Source: Haloferax litoreum | GTDB lineage: Archaea; Halobacteriota; Halobacteria; Halobacteriales; Haloferacaceae | Reading direction: 5' to 3' | DNA: 64,000 nt | Assembly: GCF_009674605.1 (NCBI RefSeq) | Contig: NZ_WKJO01000001.1 | Coordinates: 248,001 to 312,000, forward strand | Shown: positions 7,320 to 14,446 of the stretch, piece after piece | How positions within the stretch are numbered: the first letter of the stretch is position 1 | How the letters are laid out: each line of letters begins with the position of its first letter | Notes under the pieces: model-generated | The model's input: only the letters and a program-made list of their open reading frames with translations | Databases searched by the model: none | What the model was told of the DNA's origin: nothing | Position numbers and translations under genes: made by a program

Positions 7320-9029
7320 ATGAGTTACGTAGCCCGCGCCCCCTCCGCTTTGCTTGCCGTGTTGATTTGTACTGCGGCACTCTGGGTCCCAGCGCCCACC
7401 GCCGCGGCCGACGAGCCAACCGCTTCGTTCGACCAGGACGTCACGACAGTCACACGTGGTGACGTCGTCGAGATACGGGTGCAACACTCCGAACCCGGCG
7501 TCCTCAACGTCGGTGGTGACGACTACGGCTACCACCTGACGGTCGAACTCACCGGGTCTGGCGTGACGACGGTCGAAATCGACACGTACAATTCGACCAT
7601 GGAACCGGAAGACTACGTGTCCGGTGGCGGGAACGCGACGCTGCGCACCGCCGACCTCCGGCGACCCATCGAACCGAGTACGTACCTGATGAACGTGACC
7701 ATCGACGGCGTCGAACGCGCCATCGGCCAACTCGAAGTCGAACCCCGCGGCAACACGTCTGCGTCGACGCTCGTCGCGCCGGCGAGTCTGAACGACTCCG
7801 ACTCGTCGCTGTCGCCGTCGGACATCCAGTCGTCTTCGACGGAGCGAATCGACGTCGCCCGCGGTGACCTCGCTGTCATCCGCATCAACGAGAGCGGTCT
7901 GGAGACGGCACTCACGCCCGAAAACGTGGCTGGAGGGGCAGACGCGAACGGTATCGAGATTTCGATGAACCAACTCGAAGTGCGTCCGAACCAGGAACAG
8001 CAGTCGTTCCTCGCCACACCCGACAACGGCACAACTGTCGTCCCTGACTTCGAAAACGACGTGGTCTACGTCGTCTGGGACACCTCGGACCTCCCGATAG
8101 AAGGCGAGTCCGAAGACTACGAAGTCACGGTGACGTTGCAGGGCGACCACAGCGACTTCGTCGACGAAGACACGATTACGGCGCGGACGCGGGTCAATCT
8201 CGTCCGGCCAACCGTGTCTATGACCGTCAACAACGAGACCACCTACCCGTGGGAAGCCCCGACGGTCAACGTGACCGGCGAGTCGACGTTGGCACCCGGG
8301 AGTGTCGTGGAACTCAGGGCGCGTGCCCCCGGCCAACCGTTCTTGAAACTCGTCCCGATGACCGTCTCCGAGAACAGGACGATACGGACGAACCTCACGT
8401 TCGCGCCCGAAGACCGTGGCCTCGTCTTCCCGATGTGGGTTCGCGACTACCGCGACAACACCGAGACGACGATGCGACTCCTCGAATCCGACGCGAGTCT
8501 CCGGTTCGTCGACCAGGAAACTGACGGGACGTTCGTCACTATCAGTGAGGTGAACCTCTCTGTCGGTGGATTCGTCCGGGTCGAAACGGCAGACGAAGAA
8601 ATCCTGGGGACGAGCACGTACCTCCCGCCGGGAGAACACGGGAACGTCATCGTCGAATTCGACCGTCGGCAACTGACCGACACCGAACTACTCGCAATCG
8701 CCCACGCGGACCGTGACGACGACCAGAACTTCTCGTCTCAGGTAGACCTCCCGTACCGGACGAACGGCAGTGTCAACGGGTCACTCGTCGCCGACGACGC
8801 GATGGTCCGACTGGAACCCGACGCGAAGACACCGACGCCGACCAGCACTCCGACGACGGACGAACCAACACCGACGGCGACGACGACGTCGACTGCCACA
8901 CCCTATCCGGTCGTCGAACGGACACCCATCGAACCAGCAGTCGCTGGGACGAACACGGGGATTCCGTTCTCGCCCGGACTCGTGGTTATCGCGCTCATCG
9001 TCACCGGATTCCTCGCACGACGACGATGA
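7320..9029 (+). CDS. large secreted cell-surface protein with C-terminal anchor
   Basis: A 569-residue exported protein. A Sec signal peptide (residues 1-30, ending PTAAADE) is followed by about 450 acidic, beta-rich residues with many N-x-S/T sites (NST, NAT, NVT, NET, NLT). Then comes a Thr/Pro-rich linker of the type used for O-glycosylation (about 500-525), and finally one membrane helix with an ARRR end. The end resembles the PGF-CTERM sorting signal handled by archaeosortase ArtA, but reads SPGLVVI instead of PGF. The body resembles haloarchaeal BGTF/DUF7827-type surface proteins. Role unknown; probably part of the envelope. Confidence 0.75.
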   Translation: MSYVARAPSALLAVLICTAALWVPAPTAAADEPTASFDQDVTTVTRGDVVEIRVQHSEPGVLNVGGDDYGYHLTVELTGSGVTTVEIDTYNSTMEPEDYVSGGGNATLRTADLRRPIEPSTYLMNVTIDGVERAIGQLEVEPRGNTSASTLVAPASLNDSDSSLSPSDIQSSSTERIDVARGDLAVIRINESGLETALTPENVAGGADANGIEISMNQLEVRPNQEQQSFLATPDNGTTVVPDFENDVVYVVWDTSDLPIEGESEDYEVTVTLQGDHSDFVDEDTITARTRVNLVRPTVSMTVNNETTYPWEAPTVNVTGESTLAPGSVVELRARAPGQPFLKLVPMTVSENRTIRTNLTFAPEDRGLVFPMWVRDYRDNTETTMRLLESDASLRFVDQETDGTFVTISEVNLSVGGFVRVETADEEILGTSTYLPPGEHGNVIVEFDRRQLTDTELLAIAHADRDDDQNFSSQVDLPYRTNGSVNGSLVADDAMVRLEPDAKTPTPTSTPTTDEPTPTATTTSTATPYPVVERTPIEPAVAGTNTGIPFSPGLVVIALIVTGFLARRR

Positions 9030-9136
9030 TTCGCACCACATCACCGGGTCTGACGACGGCAGTGCTGTCGAGTGGTGACCGCGCCGGTAGGTTTACTCCC
9101 GACGCTACACCTCGATTGTACGAACACGAATCCCAC

Positions 9137-9187
9137 ATGACCGGAGACGACGGACGAACGAACTGGAACGAGACGGAGGTGGCCTGA
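9137..9187 (+). CDS. possible 16-codon upstream ORF
   Basis: ATG at 9137 opens a 16-codon frame (MTGDDGRTNWNETEVA) ending at TGA 9185-9187, two bases before the ATG of the next gene. A TATA-like GGTTTACT near 9092 would put transcription start just upstream of it. A GGAGG-like ribosome site (9174-9181) inside it would serve the downstream gene. It may be a leader peptide or chance. Confidence 0.2.
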   Translation: MTGDDGRTNWNETEVA

Positions 9188-9189
9188 CG

Positions 9190-10302
9190 ATGGCGAGACT
9201 CGTCGAACTCGAACCGGCGAACTTCGTCCGGTTCCTCTCGGACCTCTGGACGCAACGGAACTGGCAGACGAACGTCCAACCGCGTGGTGAAGGACGCTAC
9301 CTCGTACAGGGGCAACGCGGCGACGGGACGAAAGGGATGATGCTCGTCTTACCCACCGTCGACACGGCCGTCGAGTTCGACCACGTCAGAGGCTTCGTCG
9401 CCCACGCGAAGAAACGACAGATAGACGTCATCGCCATCGCGACGCAAGGCGAGTTCACAGACAAGGTCCGAGGCTTCACCACGAAACACGACGTGACCCT
9501 CCTCGACCTGGACTCACTCGGTGAGACAGTCGAAGAAGAGGACCTCGAAGAGACCGTCAAGCAGTACACCGACGGCGAGGTGTACGAGACGGCGGAAGTG
9601 GAGTTCGGACTCCCGTTCGACCTTCCCGAACCGGTCGCAAACGCACTGTCGTCGCTCCCACTCGATTCGGTCCGCGAGCGTCTCTCGGGATTCGCGGGTG
9701 ACAGCGACGTCTCGCTTCGGGACCGCCTTCCCTCCTCGGTCGACGACCTCAAATCCGGGTCGCCGCCGAGCGTCCGCGTCGTCGTCGTGGCAGTCTTGCT
9801 CCTCGTGCTCGCACTGGGGTCCGTCGCGGTCCTCGGCCCGATGGTCGATGGCCTCGGCACGCAGGGCGGGCAAGGCGGCGTCGCCGTCTCTGCCCTGTCG
9901 TCCGCGCCACAGTCGTCGTCGGACATGGCCGCGCGGTGGAACGCGAAGACGACCGATTCCATCACCGTCGGGAACAACTCGTACACCGCCCCCGACGGCA
10001 AGCAGTTCGTGGTCGTCGCCCTCAACGTGACCGTGTCGGAGTCGTCACCGGGGACACTCTCGCAATCTGCGCTGGTCCTCGAATCTGACGGCGTTCGCTA
10101 CGGCCATCAACCGCTCACCAACACCACAGGGTTCGCAACCGGTTCGTTGTTCGCACCCAACGAGTCGACGCGCGTGTGGACCGTCTACTCCGTTCCCGCA
10201 AACACGACGACGGGAACGCTCCTCGTCCGCAGTTCGAACGAAGACACAGTCACGTTCGTCCACGACGAGACCATGTCCGCCGAACCGACCGACGCCTCGT
10301 GA
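9190..10302 (+). CDS. Mrr-like restriction-fold domain fused to membrane helix and extracellular domain
   Basis: 370 residues. The first about 115 look like the Mrr/PD-(D/E)xK restriction-endonuclease-like fold (FVRFLSDLWTQRNW, then VDTAVEFDHVRGFVAHAKK and IDVIAIATQGEFTDKVRGF). The usual (Q/E)xK strand reads MMLVLP, so the active-site lysine appears lost. A linker follows, then one membrane helix at about 200-222 (VRVVVVAVLLLVLALGSVAVL) and an outer beta-sandwich of about 130 residues like DUF4352 (QFVVVALNVTVSE). The nuclease-like part would face the cytoplasm and the sandwich the outside. Function unknown; it may be a sensor rather than an enzyme. Confidence 0.65.
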   Translation: MARLVELEPANFVRFLSDLWTQRNWQTNVQPRGEGRYLVQGQRGDGTKGMMLVLPTVDTAVEFDHVRGFVAHAKKRQIDVIAIATQGEFTDKVRGFTTKHDVTLLDLDSLGETVEEEDLEETVKQYTDGEVYETAEVEFGLPFDLPEPVANALSSLPLDSVRERLSGFAGDSDVSLRDRLPSSVDDLKSGSPPSVRVVVVAVLLLVLALGSVAVLGPMVDGLGTQGGQGGVAVSALSSAPQSSSDMAARWNAKTTDSITVGNNSYTAPDGKQFVVVALNVTVSESSPGTLSQSALVLESDGVRYGHQPLTNTTGFATGSLFAPNESTRVWTVYSVPANTTTGTLLVRSSNEDTVTFVHDETMSAEPTDAS

Positions 10303-10373
10303 GGTCAGACCGACGAACCGACGCCACGCGACGGACATCGAACTGGCCGCCACGTGGTGACATACCCTCAACC

Positions 10374-10380
10374 CTTAATC
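10374..10380 (+). promoter_or_regulatory. TATA-like box for the NfeD gene
   Basis: CTTAATC, about 26 bases before the ATG at 10403. A CTAG tetranucleotide (10392-10395), the target of the Zim-type methyltransferase, lies between this box and the start codon. Confidence 0.4.
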
Positions 10381-10402
10381 GGACGACGACCCTAGAGCCT
10401 CT

Positions 10403-10996
10403 ATGGCATACCCGCCGTTCCCGTTGCAGTTCGACCTCATCGGTCCCGAGACACTTCCATTGCTCTTGGTCCTCGCCGGACTCGGTCTCTCTCTCGCCGA
10501 AGCGATGGCGCCCGGTGCGCACTTCGTGGTCCTCGGCGTCGCCCTCCTCGCCGCGGGTCTCATCGGACTCCTCATCGGACCGTTTGCGACACCGCTCGTC
10601 CTCGGTGTCCTCGTCTTCGTCTTCGGTGCCCTCGCGCTGTACGGGTACCGAGAATTCGACCTGTACGGGGGCAAAGGAGAGGGGAAGACGAGCGATTCGT
10701 CGGCGCTGAAAGGAAAGACTGGTCGCGTCACAGAACGCGTCACGCCCACCGACGGCGAGGTAAAACTCGACGAGGGCGGGTTCAACCCCTACTACGCCGC
10801 CCGGTCGGTCCATGGCGAACTCGAAGTCGGAAGTGAGGTGGTCGTCGTCGACCCCGGCGGTGGTAACGTCGTCACCGTCGAAGGAATCGGTCCCGGTGAG
10901 GACGAAATCGACCGCGAACTCGCCAGAGAACGGGCGCGTCGCCGACGAGAGCAGGCAGAACGCGAGCGCGAAGCAGAAGACGTCGAAAAGGCGTAG
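10403..10996 (+). CDS. NfeD family membrane protein
   Basis: 197 residues. Three to four hydrophobic helices cover about residues 13-85 (LPLLLVLAGLGLSLAEA, FVVLGVALLAAGLIGLLIG, PLVLGVLVFVFGALALYGY). A C-terminal OB-fold-like domain follows (LKGKTGRVTERV ... GELEVGSEVVVVDPGGGNVVTVEGI), and then a charged Arg/Glu tail predicted as coiled coil. NfeD proteins work with SPFH/stomatin proteins in membrane microdomain organisation and quality control. Two SPFH genes follow directly, which supports the call. Confidence 0.85.
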   Translation: MAYPPFPLQFDLIGPETLPLLLVLAGLGLSLAEAMAPGAHFVVLGVALLAAGLIGLLIGPFATPLVLGVLVFVFGALALYGYREFDLYGGKGEGKTSDSSALKGKTGRVTERVTPTDGEVKLDEGGFNPYYAARSVHGELEVGSEVVVVDPGGGNVVTVEGIGPGEDEIDRELARERARRRREQAEREREAEDVEKA

Positions 10997-11047
10997 TCGG
11001 CGCTCTCTGACCGGACCACACCGTCCACAGTCCGGTGGTGTCGGGAA

Positions 11048-11062
11048 CGAACACTTATCAAA
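11048..11062 (+). promoter_or_regulatory. promoter of the short SPFH gene
   Basis: CGAACACTTATCA (BRE-like CGAAC plus TATA-like CTTATCA), centred about 27 bases before the ATG at 11084. The next SPFH gene has almost the same element (12 of 13 bases), so the promoter appears to have been duplicated together with the gene. Confidence 0.5.
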
Positions 11063-11083
11063 TAGTCTGTAATTTCTGCGGAC

Positions 11084-11632
11084 ATGGACGTCATCGGCCC
11101 GAACTCGGGGGTCACGTTGGATGGGTCAGTCTTCGTCGGTATCGTCGTCTTCGTCGTCGTCGCCGTGGCCATCTCACAGTCGGTCGAGGTGGTCTCAGCG
11201 TACGAAACGCGAGTCCTCACCGTTTTCGGAGAGTATCGACGACTCCTCGAACCGGGTGTCAACTTCGTCCCACCGTTCGTCTCTCGGACCTACGCGTTCG
11301 ACATGCGGGCGCAGACGCTCGACGTACCGCGGGAGACGTATCTCACTCGCGACGACTCTCTCGTGGCCGTCGACGTCGACCTCGACGTTCAGATATCTGA
11401 CACAGAGACGCTGTTTCACGCCACCGACGACTACGAGCGTGTCGTCTCCGAGCGCTGCGAAGAGACCCTCCGCGAGGTCCTCGCTGCTGCATCACTCGAC
11501 GATGCACTCTACGGACAGTGGGTAGAGACGAAAGTTCAGACGGAACTCGGCAGGCAAGTCGACGAGTTCGGCATCCGCATCGACGGCGTCGAAGTGAACG
11601 AAGCCACACCGGTCGGTGACGAAACTCGGTGA
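11084..11632 (+). CDS. short SPFH/stomatin-like protein (truncated paralogue)
   Basis: 182 residues: an N-terminal membrane helix (FVGIVVFVVVAVAISQSVEVV), then an SPFH (band 7) domain that stops near its end. The coiled-coil oligomerisation tail of normal SPFH proteins is missing. Residues about 45-88 are nearly identical to the neighbour (FGEYRRLLEPGVNFVPPFV), while the rest is clearly diverged. It may be a modifier of the full-length protein, or a degenerating copy that still has its own promoter. Confidence 0.75.
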   Translation: MDVIGPNSGVTLDGSVFVGIVVFVVVAVAISQSVEVVSAYETRVLTVFGEYRRLLEPGVNFVPPFVSRTYAFDMRAQTLDVPRETYLTRDDSLVAVDVDLDVQISDTETLFHATDDYERVVSERCEETLREVLAAASLDDALYGQWVETKVQTELGRQVDEFGIRIDGVEVNEATPVGDETR

Positions 11633-11722
11633 TAGCGCCTCGCACTGTCGAAGTTTCTGCAAGAACGTCTCGTTCGGAACGCTGCCGGCGGCCGAATCGT
11701 TAGACGTGACTGTCAGAGTACA

Positions 11723-11736
11723 CGAATACTTATCAT
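11723..11736 (+). promoter_or_regulatory. promoter of the full-length SPFH gene
   Basis: CGAATACTTATCAT, about 27 bases before the ATG at 11759, near-identical to the box before the upstream paralogue. A CTAG site lies between box and start (11747-11750). Confidence 0.5.
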
Positions 11737-11758
11737 ACGGCCAACCCTAGACGGGCTT

Positions 11759-13009
11759 ATGGACCTCATAGCCCTCCAGCTGGGACTCGAACTCGGGGGT
11801 GCCGTTGCGGGCCTCCTCGTGCTCGTCCTCGCTGTCGTCACGGTGTACCAGATGGTGGAAATCGTGGACGCCTACGAGAAGAAGGCACTCACGGTCTTCG
11901 GGGAGTACCGACGACTCCTCGAACCGGGTATCAACTTCATCCCACCGTTCGTCTCTCGGACCTACGCGTTCGACATGCGGACGCAGACGCTGGACGTGCC
12001 GCGACAGGAAGCAATCACGCGCGATAACTCGCCGGTGACCGCAGACGCCGTCGTCTACATCAAGGTCATGGACGCCAAGAAGGCGTTCCTCGAAGTCGAC
12101 GACTACAAGCGGGCCGTCTCCAACCTCGCGCAGACGACGCTCCGCGCAGTGCTCGGTGACATGGAACTCGACGACACGCTCAACAAGCGGCAGGAAATCA
12201 ACGCACGCATCCGCAAGGAACTGGACGAACCCACGGACGAGTGGGGCGTCCGCGTCGAATCCGTCGAAGTCCGCGAAGTCAACCCGAGTGCGGACGTGCA
12301 ACAGGCGATGGAACAACAGACCTCCGCCGAGCGCCGTCGCCGCGCCATGATTCTCGAAGCGCAGGGTGAACGTCGCTCCGCCGTCGAGAAGGCAGAGGGT
12401 GAAAAGCAGTCGAACATCATCCGCGCGCAAGGTGAAAAGCAATCGCAGATTCTGGAAGCGCAGGGTGACGCCATCTCGACTGTTCTGCGTGCGAAATCCG
12501 CCGAGTCGATGGGCGAGCGTGCTATCATCGACAAGGGAATGGAGACGCTCGAACGCATCGGCCAAGGCGAGTCGACGACGTTCGTCCTCCCGCAGGAACT
12601 CACGTCGCTCCTCGGCCGCTACGGCAAGCAACTGACCGGGTCTGACGTCCAAGACACGGAAGGCCTCTCGAGCATGCAGTTCGACGAGGAGACGCGCGAA
12701 CTCATCGGACTCGACGACATCGACGACATCCTCGGCCAGATAGACCAAGCGGCCGAGATGGACGTCGAACAACTCGAGCAGGAAGCAGAGGCAATCAAGG
12801 CCGGTGCGGAAGTCAACAACATCAAATCGCCGGACGAAGTCATCGCCGAAGCAGACGAAGAAGAAGAACCCATCAAGTCTCCCGACGAAGTCGTCTCAGA
12901 GTCCGACGAGTCGGCAGATGAGTCGTCTTCGGGGCCGACGAACGGCCAGCAACGCGACGAAGCAGACGAAGACGAGTCGGAGATGACCTTCGAGAAGGAC
13001 CTCGAATAA
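11759..13009 (+). CDS. SPFH/stomatin-like membrane scaffold protein
   Basis: 416 residues. A membrane helix at about 10-32 (GAVAGLLVLVLAVVTVYQMV) is followed by an SPFH domain (about 35-200; EKKALTVFGEYRRLLEPGINF). A coiled coil at about 175-260 (QQAMEQQTSAERRRRAMIL and three AQGEK/AQGER repeats) would drive oligomerisation. The tail is very acidic and carries two copies of IKSPDEV(I/V). SPFH proteins assemble as rings or scaffolds in the membrane and often partner NfeD, encoded two genes upstream. Partner proteases are likely but none is adjacent here. Confidence 0.9.
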   Translation: MDLIALQLGLELGGAVAGLLVLVLAVVTVYQMVEIVDAYEKKALTVFGEYRRLLEPGINFIPPFVSRTYAFDMRTQTLDVPRQEAITRDNSPVTADAVVYIKVMDAKKAFLEVDDYKRAVSNLAQTTLRAVLGDMELDDTLNKRQEINARIRKELDEPTDEWGVRVESVEVREVNPSADVQQAMEQQTSAERRRRAMILEAQGERRSAVEKAEGEKQSNIIRAQGEKQSQILEAQGDAISTVLRAKSAESMGERAIIDKGMETLERIGQGESTTFVLPQELTSLLGRYGKQLTGSDVQDTEGLSSMQFDEETRELIGLDDIDDILGQIDQAAEMDVEQLEQEAEAIKAGAEVNNIKSPDEVIAEADEEEEPIKSPDEVVSESDESADESSSGPTNGQQRDEADEDESEMTFEKDLE

Positions 13010-13127
13010 GCGACACCGACACTCGCGCAGTCCCCTCCCGGACCCGTCGCATCCGTTGACAGTCGTGGTATCAGACCACATACATCCCGAAGCGCTTTTC
13101 TTAGGGCCATCTCGTATGTGGAGGTAG

Positions 13128-13745
13128 ATGTCGAATCGCCGGATAGACGACGACAAGCGTGCGACCCTTCGTCGGTTCGCCGCACTCGGTGCCGCGACAC
13201 CGCTCGTGGGCCTCGGGAAACGCGACGACGACGACGAATCGGGGTCGAGCGACGCTCGTGACGCGATTGTCGGGTACGTCGCGTCCACGCCGGGTGCGCA
13301 CTTCTCGAAAGTACGCGACGATTTGAAGTTAGGAACTGGTGAGACGCAGTACCACCTGCGAACTCTCGTCGATGCCGGCACGCTGGAAGTCCGTCGTGAC
13401 GGTGACTACAAGCGATTCTTCCCCACCGGGCGATTCTCCGAGTTCGAACAGACCGCACTCGGCTATCTCCGCCGAGACACCCCGCGCGGCATGCTCGTTC
13501 ACCTCCTTCGCGACCCAGACGCCACCGGGAGCGAACTCGCGGACAAACTAGGCGTCTCGCGAGCGACAGTGAGTACCTACGCGAAGGAACTCGACGCTGT
13601 GGGTCTGCTGTCCCGCGACGATGGCTACGCCGTCCGCGAACCAGAGACGGTCATCACGCTCCTGATTCGCTACGCCGACTCCTTCGGTGCCGACGCCGCG
13701 GCGTTCGCGGACGATGCGGCCGGGTTGATTCGGTTCGACCCCTAA
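13128..13745 (+). CDS. two-domain winged-helix regulator with Tat-like N-terminus
   Basis: 205 residues. After a short basic start comes RRFAALGAATPLVGLG, a twin-arginine plus hydrophobic stretch resembling a Tat signal or short anchor, followed by a very acidic linker. Two winged-helix modules follow: about 45-105 (DAIVGYVASTPGAHFSKVRDDL, then YHLRTLVDAGTLEV) and about 120-190 (ATGSELADKLGVSRATVSTYAKEL). The second resembles ArsR/MarR recognition helices. It probably binds DNA, possibly at the membrane. A TATA-like box lies about 30 bases upstream. Target unknown; it follows the SPFH gene on the same strand. Confidence 0.7.
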   Translation: MSNRRIDDDKRATLRRFAALGAATPLVGLGKRDDDDESGSSDARDAIVGYVASTPGAHFSKVRDDLKLGTGETQYHLRTLVDAGTLEVRRDGDYKRFFPTGRFSEFEQTALGYLRRDTPRGMLVHLLRDPDATGSELADKLGVSRATVSTYAKELDAVGLLSRDDGYAVREPETVITLLIRYADSFGADAAAFADDAAGLIRFDP

Positions 13746-13931
13746 AGCGGTCGAGCGGTGAGACGTGGACGTGCGGCCCTCGTTTTCGACGGACAGACAC
13801 CGTGACCATGAGGACGAACGACGTTACTCACGAAGTAGTGCTGTGAGAAGGAGGTGAATGCCAGGGTGGAACGCGTGAGGGGAGACACGGCGTTCCGGGG
13901 CGCGTGAGGGCCGTGTGCCGTCAGCGGGGTC
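13746..13931. other. structured spacer between convergent genes
   Basis: No gene of normal size. The spacer holds a stem of GGAACGC (13868-13874) and GCGTTCC (13890-13896), an alternative CACGGC / GCCGTG pairing, and a perfect anti-16S match GGAGGTGA at 13850-13857 that directly touches an ATG followed by only six codons. It probably serves as a two-way terminator. Confidence 0.3.
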
Positions 13932-14201
13932 TCAGACAGTGACTTTCCACGTCGTGCCCGACGAGTACCCCCACTTCTCGACGGTCACGTCGAACTCGCC
14001 GTCGAGAATCGGCCGCATGTTCGCGCCGACTTCCTTCGCCGAGAGGTCGAGGTCTTCGGCGATGAGGCGCGATTTGAAGTACATCTGCGAGTCCGCGTTG
14101 CGGCGGAGGTATTCGAGGATGCGACGTTGTTTCTCAGAGAGGGAACTGCCGGTGTCGAGGACATCCCCCTCGACGGTGGTCGTGGTTGCGGTCGTGCTCA
14201 T
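13932..14201 (-). CDS. small winged-helix DNA-binding protein
   Basis: Started at the ATG at 14201 (MSTTATTTTVEG), giving 89 residues. A helix-turn-helix module fills residues 25-89 (LSEKQRRILEYLRRNADSQMYF, then IAEDLDLSAKEVGANMRPIL). It resembles a haloarchaeal family, DUF7123 from memory. A TATA-like TGATAGGC lies about 27 bases upstream on the minus strand, supporting this start. Divergent from aglD. Probably a transcriptional regulator; target unknown. Confidence 0.75.
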   Translation of the reverse strand: MSTTATTTTVEGDVLDTGSSLSEKQRRILEYLRRNADSQMYFKSRLIAEDLDLSAKEVGANMRPILDGEFDVTVEKWGYSSGTTWKVTV

Positions 14202-14446
14202 ATCTCCACAAAGTAGTGAGATGCCTATCAGGGGTTTGGTACGGGAGGTTAACACGTCGCTGTCTGTCGATTTTATCGGTGAAACGGGTCTCCGACAGAG
14301 GCCACCGACCCGTCGCAGGTACGGTTAGCTAACACCCACGTAAGTCGAACACTCCCGATTAAGGGACGGTCGAACGCGTCCCGCGAACAGACACTCCACG
14401 ACGCGAGACAGAAAATTCATACGCAGAAAGCGGCCATACCACCACA

